The notes beneath the pieces were generated by a model. That model worked only from the letters and a program-made list of their open reading frames with translations, was not told the origin of the DNA and searched no databases. Made by a program: the position numbers and the translations under genes. Shown here in pieces: positions 12,501-24,500 of a DNA stretch of 64,000 nt. Origin of the DNA: Oasisia sp. SBJ-2009 (taxonomy: Eukaryota; Annelida; Polychaeta; Sabellida; Siboglinidae); the NCBI GenBank assembly GCA_964017155.1, contig OZ024862.1:31919251-31983250 (forward strand). The letters are read 5' to 3'. Within the stretch, counting starts at the first letter, position 1. Each line of letters opens with the position of its first letter.

Positions 12501-15500
12501 AGATTTCAGTGTTAACCTGACGAGTTGGAAGTGTTTTTCTGCATTTGTAGCCATTGTGTGTGATGTGTTTGTTTGTAGACAAATGGTGGCTCGCAACCTG
12601 CTGGAAACAATTAGGTCCGGTGAACCAAATGCAGAAAATGCCACAAAAGTACTGGAAGCAATGGCCCAGTTAGCAGAAGACCAAGGTGCTTTTTCTGTTG
12701 TGTGTTATATAAGTCATTCAGTATTGCCAGCTGTTGTGTTTAATGCAGTGTTAATAATGGATGTGATTGTCTTAGAAATTAGTATCGTATTGACTACAAA
12801 TTAGTGAAATTACTTTAAATTTTAACCGGAAGTCACTTTGACTGCAGTCAAAGTAGTGTCATTTTTGGCAGAATTAATATTGCTAAGTAATGTCCTAGAT
12901 GTACACTCATTATTTATTGTAGATTGTCAATGCATACAAACTTTATCATAGTGTCTATGGTGTGGGTATATAGCCACGCATGGCTGGTCGTCTGTTCTCC
13001 TCTAATATGCATTTATAAATCTATATTTGATGGTGCTATATAAAAAACAAAACAAAAAATGTGATATAGTCATCGCCACCTGTCATTGCTGCTAAAGATT
13101 TTTTTTTTTTTACAAACATACATAATAGAAAGGAAAATGATTTGAGTAAGCTATTTATGGTATGTAACTTTCCTGATGGAAAAATGTGAACATTCCATTG
13201 CAGATCCCATGGTGCGGACAGAACTTATGGAACAAGTTCCTCACATTGCAATGTTCTGCCATGAGAACGCCTCGCTGTTCCACGAAGACAAACCCATCTC
13301 CAGTTATATTCTACCAATCATAATCAAGTACTTGACATACACCAACAATCAGGTTGGTTTAAATGAGTGTTTTCACTCTTTCCCGCTTTAATCGATAGTC
13401 TTGTTGAATGGATGTACAAATAAGAGCTTTGATTAAGTGGATGGATTTGTTTTAAATGTGATAATGCTCTGCCAGGAGTTAATTTAGTAAATCAGAAATC
13501 ATATTGCAGGTTCGCAAGACAAGTCAAGCTGCACTGTTAGTGCTCTTGGAACAAGGTCTATTAGAAAAAGGTATGATTTTGAAATTCGTTCTTTTGCAGT
13601 TATTATGTTCTAATTTTTTTTACAGATTTCCCATAATTATTTTACCTAAGAGAAATATTTCAGTATAGATAATTGAATGTGAACATTTCATTTTGTGTTG
13701 AAGATGTCTACCATTTGTTGAGTTCAGAATAGTCAGAGAAAAAGTTGTTTACAGCATCATGTTAGGTAGAGACTGTGTCACTGGACAGATTTCCAATGTT
13801 CCTCTCCGTTGCAGGAAATTTACAAATTTAGAAATGATATATGTGAAAATGTGAACAAGGTCTGTTTGGTATTTGGAAAGTAGATGTTCTATAAGGCCAG
13901 ATATGTGATTGTGTTGCAACACTGCTCTGGATTGGTATTTTTATGTGGTTCAGAAACCGGTAATTTTGTCCTGTTGAATCAGTGGTCTAAGTTACATCTT
14001 CGATAAGTGACAATACTTGAGACTTCCAAGTTCCAAACCATCTAAAAGTCAACTAAATGCTAGACATTCAACACATGCATCAATTTCCCCCATCAAATAA
14101 TGATTGCACCTGCTGCACTAGGAAGAGCAAAATGTAATCCACAATATGGAACCACTGTTACATCTACATATCTGCATTTCATGTATGTGGTGTGTCGACA
14201 TAGCTTTATCTAGAGACCCGTTCACCCGTCATTTGGACGGGTAAAACTAATATGGACGGGTAGAAATATATGGAGGACGGGTTGTAGACGGGTAAAAAAT
14301 GTAAGGAGCAAAAAAGGTCTTCCAAAACCATAGATATTGTTAGTTATGCCTTGAAAGTGAGTGTAAATGGTGTCAAATGTGTGTTTGTAGCCCATTTCAG
14401 GTCATCAGGCACAATTTGAAAGTTTGCAAACTAGCTTAACAGTTAATATCCACGTGTGTACCAAAACATGTGACTGGCAATAATTTGATCCTGCATAAAG
14501 CCCTGTGTGTCGAGCTCATCGTCTCTGGAATAATTTGGATATTTGATTGGGAAACCAAATAGAATGTATAGTTTGTACCTGATGCTGCTGTGTGTAGAGA
14601 AGTAAGGTGCACGATGTGTTATTTCCTGGAGACATTTGTTTTGTCAGGTGATGTGGAGAAGCACGTGTGTCCTGTCATCATTGAGTTGGCCTGTGCAGAA
14701 AGCCCTGATGACTTCCGCACCGAAGCTGTTGCGGTTGGTGAACTTAATTCTTTTGTGACCAATCGTTTAACGGAATGACAACTATGTCAGATACTGTCCA
14801 GTAATTAAAACACTGTCTGTCCACACAGTTTCAGTAATCTACTGAAGATACATCCGTTGCGTGTGCTACGTAGATAGATATACACATATTGTTCTGTTGT
14901 TTGTTATCCAAGTCATGTTTCCCATAAACCTGTGTTATAAATGTTTTTGTGTAAAGAGGTTGATTCAGAAAAAAATTATTACCCTATCTGACATGTGCTA
15001 GGGGGTGGTATTTGAGAAGCTGCTGAGTTCACAGAACTGTTTGACTGGGCCACCTGAAAGACATGGGTAGTGAGATGTTGACAGTTGGATCATCTTACTA
15101 TTCTGTCTTTCCAATGGAACAGATCTAAGTCTGCCGACACAAGGTGATAAACAGTAGCGAGTAGACACAGTGGCGATAAGACGAGTCATAGATTTCAGTG
15201 TCGCCATTCAGGCATACTTCTGGAGTGGTTGGTAGTTTCCAGCAAGTTCTACAGTCCAAGTGGCTGTGATCCGTGTGTTAACAAGCGTATCACAGCCTGC
15301 TTGGATCATAGAAACACTGCGAATGTCTTCAGTTGACGGCGTACAGGTGTATCGGATTAGTTACTATCACACACACTTGTCAAATGATGAATGTAACCTT
15401 TGTAAGAAGACAGACATTAGCATGTACATGATAGTAATAATATACTTCTTTTGTGCCAATATCCTCGAAGATAAGCTCAGTGGCGCGACAAAACGAAGGG

Positions 15501-18500
15501 ATTAAGCAAACTCGTAATCGTAAAACAATGCATGAGTCGTCAATGGATGGATGAAGATGCTAGGAAGAAGGAGGATAGGCAGCAATAAAGAAATACATTT
15601 TTAGACGTTGGCAGAATGAAACTATATTACCTTCTGATTTAACACTGGCAGGAAGCGAATAGTCTATCTTTCACAATAGTAAAATGTGGTTGTATGATGG
15701 AGTAACAGTTTGAAAATGAACGTGGTTACGTGGATGAAGACTGTTGAGAATGTGGGGTCGTCAAAGTGGCTGTGAGATGCTCAATCTACAGACATATCAC
15801 AGCACGCTTTGATGAGCCCCATCTTCTTCATAGACAAACAGGACATTGTCACTTACATGCTTTCTCCAACACAGCTGTGTCACTCTGAAGATCAAGGTAA
15901 AATGTGTGTAGTGGGATCCTGTGGTTCTTTGGCACAGATACCAACAATGGCTTTTAGTGTTGCTTCTGAAAGCATCAGGTGAATGAAACCTTCGAAACAG
16001 CACTAGCTGGAGCTGCTGTTGATGTGTCTCCATGGCGACGGTGTGGCCGAGTCGTCACAGTGGCTGTGATGTGTGTCTTATGCCATCATATCACAGCCTG
16101 CTTTGATGAGCCGGAACACTGCCTCTGTCAGCCAGAGGAACAACATGTCCAGCGGGGAGAGACTCCAGCCACACAACTGACCACGATCCAAGCCGGCTGG
16201 AGAACTGGCCAGAATACAGCTGTCAAAGTGGCTGTGATGTGTTGGTCGTATCGTATCACAGCCAGCTTTGATGAGCTGCTGTCTGGTATATTACTGCAGT
16301 CTTCAGTGACTTCTATCTCTGAAGACACTCACATGTATATTCATTGTGTCTGTGTATTTATTGTGGCCTTATCAAAGGAAAGGTATAAAACATTGAGATG
16401 CCATATCAACAAAAGATAATTTCTGACACATAAAACTGAGTCACTTAATATACCGGTAGGTCCAGTTATAATATATCAATTGTAATGTAAATATATAAAA
16501 CAATCGTGTTTTAGAAAGAGGATAAACATAAGTATATATTAATGTTATGATACTTACGTATCATTAAAACCAGTTGCAGTGTTAATTTTCAAAGTCGGCA
16601 TGACCTTAGATCTTAGATGTGATGTGTGTTGTGGTGATTGTCAGTGATGCTGGACTTGTTGTGCGCATTGAAGCGACTGTGAAATGGTACATTGGACTTC
16701 ATATCACAGCCTGCTTTGATGAGCATAATGTCCCTGAGCGACATCTGCAAACTCAATAGTACACCACCACGGCATATTACAGCAGTTTTATACTTGGCAG
16801 ATCTCCATTCAGAAGTAAGATTTGTGTGTAACTGGGTTCATCTGTATCATATGCATAACATGGTGTTCTATCACTAGGGAGTTAAATGAAAGACTGATGA
16901 TTATCAGTAGCAGCAGCAGCAGTAGATCACTTGCAGTGGATTACACATGTTGAACAACTAACAATTTGATAAGGATTTTACTCTTACTGGTTACTATTTT
17001 ATTCTTGCCAAAGTTTTAAACTGTTGCAAAATTTTTATGGAATTTATACAGGCACGGCCGACTTCTAATTTACTTTTATACATATAATTTAATGTATATT
17101 TATTTCATGTGAAACACACTGAGCTTTCAAGGAAACTGCATGGTGTGACTATTGTTATACTGTGTCTGTTGTGCAGCTTATGAGCAAGATGGCGCCACTT
17201 GTTGGTGACGACATGACTTGCAGAATCTTCCTGCCCCGGTTCGCAGATATGTGCACAGATACACTGTTCCATGTGAGAAAGGTAGGCACAACTGTAAGTG
17301 GTTGTCATAGCTAGTCATGATTTATCTGTCACAACTGCAAACAGTACCTACGACAGTTGCGTGTAGAGTCGTCGTGCTTTTCAACCTCGTAAATCTGAGT
17401 AAATTGAGTGTTTTATATACTGCTGCAGATGATATAGCATCTGACTATTGTGCTACAGTGTTAGTTCAAAAGTTACACTTATAGCCTTCTGAGCCTGAGA
17501 TAAATATACGCATTGCTTGGCCACCGATTCTGGGTCATTCGTTTCAAACATTGCATTCTTGTAAACAGTGTTTATGTGTGGCAGGTGTGTGCGGCTAACT
17601 TTGGTGACTTGTGCAGTGTTGTGGGCCAAGACAGCACAGAAGCACTGCTGGTGAGTGGTGACAACTGCCCTCAGTGCCTCATACTCTCATAATACACAAC
17701 CAGTTTACTACATGTTTTGTTAAACGTTTTTAAACGGGAATACCTTCATTATCATGTAGCATAATAGCAATTGTACTGAAAGGATGTTTTTTTCTTTGCA
17801 ATAGGAAGTTAAACAATAATACTTTTATTAGTATCATGTTGTCGCAATTGTAGTTATAGGCAGGTCGATGTCTGAATATAATAATATTTTTTTTATAGAG
17901 TGCCATGTGAAATAATAATTATTATGTAATGATAATAATAAAAGCATTTCTATAGCGCCATAAATCCAAGCTACCTTGTTCGAAGGCGCTGTTACAACAA
18001 ATCATAGCAAGAAACTAAAAGTAAAAAATTATATAAAAACATGGCATCAAATATCGAAATAAATTATCATAAAAATACACATATGAATAATAATAAAAAA
18101 CAATTGTAATAATAATACATATTATGAATGCAAAAGTACTAAAAGCAGCTCAGACTAATAAATAAATAAGTAAATCCTGAAAGTCCAGTGTGATCAGTTA
18201 GAGAGTATTGAGGGGTAGACATGTCGTGTGGGTTGTTCCAGCTGCCCAAGTTCTGCTTCCTGTGTGAGGACGGGGTGTGGGGAGTGAGAAAGGCTTGTGC
18301 CGAGTGCTTCACACAAGTCGCCTGTGCCTGCTCCACCGACGTGCGCCGCAAAGAACTAGCTCAGACCTTTCTGTCGCTCATCTGTGATCAGTCGAGATGG
18401 GTAAGTGGCATGACATATATTGTGCCGTGTTTTGCCTGTCGGTGGTTTTGAACGAATGTAGCCCATTTGTTCGGCCCTTGTGCTTCAACACAACTCTATA

Positions 18501-21500
18501 AACACAGAAGACTACCCTTTAGATTCTTATTTATGAACACAAACAAGAGTGCTCGCTCTACTCGTGGTAAGGAAGATTTGGAGTTCTATCCTACCATATA
18601 CGAGTTGCCGTCATCAGAGCCAGTTATCTGTGGTTACACTGCTAGATGTCCATGATCCTGACCATCATTTATTGTTTCACTTCAGGTTCGCATGGCAGCC
18701 TTTCAAGCTCTGGGAGGATTCATTTCAACATTCGCAGATCCTAGTATGACAGGGTTATATTTCAACGAAGAGGGACTATTAGTTGTTGGCAAGGGACATG
18801 ACTGTAGAAGGTGAGTTGTCTTTACAAATAACTGCACTATTTTCTAGTCATGACTAGGTGAGTCTCCAGCAGTTCTGTATTTGTATACAGGGAATTAAGT
18901 AAAACATTAAATTGGCTCTGTGCACTGTATCTTGTCTATTTGGACCTTAAAGTGTAATTTATTGATTTGAATAGTCGGTGGGTATTTAGTACAGAGCTGT
19001 AACAAGTGCATTTATTTTGTACTTGAGTAAAAGTAAAAGTAACCCTAGAAAAAGCTACTCAAGTAAAGGTAAAAGTACTTCTAGAAAAATGTACAAGTAA
19101 AAAGTAAAAATATGTACTTTAAGTAAACACAAAAGTACTTTTCTCCTTAAACTAGTTCTCAATGGGCGATGCAGCCAACTGTTGTGAATAAAAAAAATTG
19201 CACGATTATAATTTAGTGTGTACACCAAACATACATAAATTCTTTGCTATTTTTTTTCTATGCATAAAAATATATTTAATACTATGAACTATAATTATGC
19301 AAACAAAACTGCATAGGCCAACTAGGCCGACAAGTTGTAAATACACCATGCTTGATTAATGATAGGCCCACAGCAACCATCGTATTCATAAGTTGAATTA
19401 GTAGTAATTCATGATGTTATATAGGGGTATTATATCTTTCTAAATTTGTTCTTATCGTCGTGGGTATATATGGAAGTGTGATGAATTTTATCTTGTGTTA
19501 CTTGAAGGAGGCATTCGGTCTAGATGAATGGTTATAATAACGTGTCTTTTAAAATATATCTTCATTTGTAATAATTACTAATTGTAGATACACAAACTGA
19601 ACTATATTAAAAATATATAGAGATTATAAAGATATGGTTCCACAAGACCGGCAGGTTCACGGTGGGCGATAACGGGGAGCCTTCGATATCTACACCATGT
19701 GCAGTTCACGGTGTACATCTAAAGCTAATAAACTGTCACCAGCATCAGAGCCAGACCCCAGATTGCAATTATCTCATTGGCTTCGTCAGGTGACAAAGCA
19801 AATCGTTTGTTCAACTGATGTAGAAATCTAGCCAGTCCAAGACACTTAACATGTCTGTTTGTTATACATTCTGGCTGATACTAGTAAATTGATCTATGCT
19901 AACTGCAAGCATTGCCTTGCTTCCGACGCAGGTCATTCGCGGAACGTTTAGGACAGTTGCCAATTCAACAACAAAATTATGAGTACTTCACTACATTTAC
20001 AAAAAGTACACCATATTTGTACTTCGTTACGAGTAAAAGTACTTCCAAAAAAAGTTATACTCAAGAAAAGTAGACTTTTCTACTTAAGTAAAGTAACGAA
20101 GTAAAAGTACTTCGTTACATTACGGCTCTGATTTAGTATTAGCTATTGGGCAACGTTGGTTATAGAAGTTCCACTACTGGTGCATAAATTGGCAATGGAT
20201 CAGTCAGAAAAGTTACCACTGTTTTGTTATCTGGGCAATGATCAAGCTTTGATAGTGTTGTTTCGGTATACGGTTGTGTCAGTACACCGCCACATTTGAT
20301 ATAAGACCAGAATAAGGAGTTCATCCGCCATTCCCTGACGGAAGAATACCATATAGAAATATCATTATGCAGGTAGTCTGAATTTGAGGACACTAGTGTT
20401 GAGTGAGTAGAGATTATGTTTTTGTGCAGTGTGGCATCAGAGCTGTTACATGACAGATGACAGTCAGTGTTCTTTCTGCTTATTGATAGTGGTGTCATGT
20501 TGATTGGTGATGTCACTATGACAGAGCGTGATGCTAGCAGAAATGAAGGGGTGTCAGGTTTCAAAGTGGTTTGTGGGAAACTGAGGTATTAAAATATCCA
20601 CAAATTGTCGAGGGCATATCTGTGAGTGAAGGTACGTGTGAAGTTTTCATAACAATATAAATTTTGTAGAAAATGAAGGAAACATTATAATGGCTGCCTA
20701 GTCGGATGGTGTAGTCAGATGTGTTCTTGCATCATTTGTTAATACAGTGTGGAGAGTTGTGGTCGCGCGGTAGAGCGCCGGACTGTCAATCAAGGGGACG
20801 GTGGTTCAATCCCACCTACAGCCGTTTCGAAACTTAGGCAATTTCGTTCACCTCACATTTGTCAGTGTCTTTCGGAAGAGACACTAAAAGCCGGTGGTCC
20901 CATCTATCTGGTGTCTATGCCAGGGGAAGTAAAAGATCCCACAGAGGGGGTAAATGTGTAACCTGTAGCGAACTCACAAATTCTCGTTGGACGTTAAACG
21001 CCCTGCAAAGTATCTGGAAAAAAGAGAAAGTGTTGTAGAATATTTTTTTGACTTCTCACCGTGTGACTGTTGTTGTAGCAGTGATGAGGACGAATGTGAC
21101 CCACCAGTCTACAGCGACTGTGACAGCTGCGAGGACACGCCAGACCCGTCACCCCCGACGTCACACACTGACCCAGACACCAAGGACGAGCCCGGACAGG
21201 TGACAGCTGACATGGACGTCAGTGGTGAGGCAGAAGACGTGGCTGGCGACACGAACATTAACAATGCAGGTGGTGACGTATCTGTGGAGGAGAGCAGGGC
21301 GCAGAACTACAAGGGTCTTTCAGAGGGTGAGAAGTCACAGGAGAGTGGCGAGACGGCCGCTGTAGCCAGCCACGGGAGTGAGGCTGCGGAGATGACACAA
21401 GACAGGGACAACCTGCCGTCAAGTGACGGTGACGCCAAAGAAATGTGTACAGCGACCGAGAAGGAACCAACGGAAGAGTTCAACTCGTTTCTCTATTGGC

Positions 21501-24500
21501 GCATGCCACTGCCGGACGTAGACATTACAGTTGCAGCAACCGATGACACGTCCGCTGTGACAGAGTCCACGACAGCACCTGATGAATGCCATGACGAGAC
21601 GGCAACGAAAACGCAGTCGGAGGAGACTATTGGTGAATGTTCCAATGAGATGGATAGAGAACTATCAGAAAATGTTGCCAGTCTAGAGATCGGCACGAGC
21701 AGCAGTGATACGACTGAGGTGAAGGACGCTACCGAGCCAACTGGGGTCGTAGTGCACACCGCAAGCTTGATCACAACGGAAGAAGAACCAACGGAAACCG
21801 TCGCTCACTTCGGCACGACTCATGTGCTCGGTGAACATGTCGGGGAGTTGGCTATGAAGGTCGTAGATGGCGTTGTACAAGGTGAGTGCACAACTGTCTT
21901 CTTAGTTCCTGCCTTGCGTGTGCTCCTGTCACTGTCTGTATTCCTAAGACATGAATTCCATTAAAATATGTTCTTATAAATAGAAACCCATGGCAAAGGG
22001 ATATGAGAAAGGTATTAAAGAAAATCGTAACGTAAGTTTTCATGTATTTACCTGTCAGATAAGCTGCACTACAGTTAATTTAGAGGTACCTCTGGGTAAA
22101 CTTGGAAATGTTTAGATGTATTATGGGTTATTGAAACTAAAAAAATACAGTCATTGTTTATGTAAAAAGATAAACTCTTAATTAAGAGTTTGTTGATTAG
22201 AAAATGTGGTTGTGTTTTATAGATTTCTCAGACACGAATATGACTTACTCGTTAGTGGAGGACAAACTGTGTGCACGGAGAGACAGCTCAAGTAGAGAGG
22301 ACGACATGTCAGATGAATTTCGTCCAGACCAGGTCTGTTTCCGTACATCATTTATTACTAAATCTCCATCGGTGAAATGTTGACATTTCATGTCGAACGT
22401 AAGTGTGGGTTTGTAATTTGTTCGCAATGTTGTGCATCTCTTTTCTAAGCCTAATGTAATGTAAATGATATTTCGCCAAAGAAATAAATGAGTGACAAAG
22501 GTTACAGTAAGATGAATAGTGCATAATGAGTGAAGAGAGTGATTTGGCACTCGTAGATGCCAGGCAGTAAGCTGATCATCTGTGTAATGAATTTGTCTGA
22601 CATCTCGATCACCTCCCGTCTTGTATGAATCAGTTGTATTCTGGTGCCTATCCCTTAAACAAAACCCCGAATTCCTTTCAGGACGTCATACCCCAGGTGC
22701 TTCTTGACCAATATCTCAGCATGACTGACCCAGCGCGTGCACAGACGGTGGACTCGGAGATAGCCAAGCACTGTGCGTACAGCCTGCCTGCCGTCGCCTA
22801 CACACTGGGCAGGAAGTACTGGCCGTGTCTGCGGGAACTCTATGAGACGCTTGCCGCTGACATGCAGGTAGCCGTGGTCATGTACTCAGTACTCACACAC
22901 TGTCACTAGTGTAACAAATCCTCGCCCAGTGCCAGTATAATTGGTGTATGAAACTTGGGCTAAAGAGTTGGTAGTCCTACATTAATGTAAACCACATTGC
23001 ATTGTCAGTTTTCGAAGTGGATGTCTTTGTAGTTTTCTGACAAGTTGGCTACTTCTGGAAGGCAGTAATTTTAGGCAGTTGTAACAGTACCGTGATGGTA
23101 GTGAATATATTATCCTGGCATTGTGGACAGATAAGAATTGCAGGATTAACAATAATATGTCAATCACTCAAAGTGAAAAATTTATAGGAGATAGAAACAG
23201 AACTTTATTAGTTTATTATACGAGATGGAAACAGTCTGCTATGCCATGCCTAAGTACCTGCTTAGATTTAGTGCTTGGCTTATTGTGTTTCTTGATTGTA
23301 CAGTAAGTAAAACATTTGTAATGTAAGAAAGTGTTGTTGTTAATATTATAATTTAGTTGTGTTGTTAATCCTGACATTTAACATGTTGTTTTGTGATGAA
23401 AATATCACCTGGCTGGTAAAATGAGTGATTTCCCAGTCGTCCTTGGTTCTTATAAACGTGATGTGTCTTTGTAGTGGAAAGTCCGACGCACGCTTGCGTT
23501 TTCCATCCACGAACTGGGGATGATACTTGGTGAAGAAATCACAACTGCAGATCTTGTGCCAATCTTCAATGGTTTCCTGCGAGACTTAGATGAAGTACGA
23601 GTTGGTGTACTCAAACACCTCGCCGACTTTCTTAAGGTGGGTTACACTCGTGTTTAGAAACAAAGACAGCAGGTATCGTTTGAAGCAGAGACAACAAATA
23701 TCACTTGTTTAGTCAACAAGGTTTTGTGTAGAAATTTTTTAATTCACGATTACCACAAAATCAGTTTGAGATGATCTTTGTATGTTAGTCATGTAAAGGC
23801 ATTTGTGTGTGTTGTATATGGTCAAATTGCTTGCATGGAATGGTGCATTTCCAATATAAGATTTATATGTCACATTTACATACTCAGATTAAATTGAAAA
23901 AGAAATGTGACTTTCCACACAGGCCATCTTAAGGACAGACACGGCAGTCTGAAATACGTAATAAATTAAATTTTTGACATTTTGGGTTTCGTTCTGATAT
24001 TGATAGTCTGACATGTGTACTTCACAATAAAGATCGTTTTTTAACAATTACTCACCGCTAAGTCACTATTTTTGACACTATCTTAGATGGCCCATCAACT
24101 GTGAAATGACAATAAAAATTTGAATCGACGAAAAACGGCAAAAGTACTCCGTGTTCATGCCTTGACAACAACCACGTTTCTTCGCCGTGCGCCATTTTGT
24201 TTTGTACCAAACGAACGGCCGTCATCTCGGCTGCCTGTCAATCATGTTGGTAGTCCCGCCCCTTCCTTCCAAAGTTGATTTTTCCCGCGTTGAAATCAAG
24301 TCCCATTTTCCGCCGATCTCCTTATTTAGCGCATAAATTATGCAAATGAGGCACGGAACTGGCCGAAAGCATGTTCGGGGGTCACCCAGCCTCTCTTTCA
24401 CGGTTCTATGACGCGTTTTCTCCCAAAGTGAGGCAAATCAATCCCATGATGCAACGTGTTGTTTATATTATTCCAAGTTGTTGCTACGGAGAAAAGTTTG

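Larger units (their letters stand above)
14734..17176 (+). other. PPP4R1 intron 7, host of the miR-71/miR-2 cluster
   Basis: This 2.4-kb intron carries six microRNA hairpins in the sense orientation over about 1.7 kb (15046-16729). Apart from the hairpins and a short CAG run near 16906-16922 I see no other feature. Co-transcription with PPP4R1 is inferred from strand and position; an independent intronic promoter is not excluded. Confidence 0.85.

Noticed and set aside
15376..15400. ACTATCACACACACTTG considered as a further miR-2 hairpin
   Set aside because: The seed is broken (ATCACACA) and no complementary 5p arm is present upstream.
20160..20564. 134-codon minus-strand open frame in PPP4R1 intron 11
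   Set aside because: No recognised domain, no splice or promoter context, lies between two mobile elements; probably chance.
20751..20825. tRNA-like sequence with A and B boxes considered as a tRNA gene
   Set aside because: The acceptor stem does not close, and the sequence continues into a 250-bp body shared with a second copy, so it is a SINE head.
21258..21880. Minus-strand frames across the acidic exon
   Set aside because: Antisense shadows of PPP4R1 exon 12.
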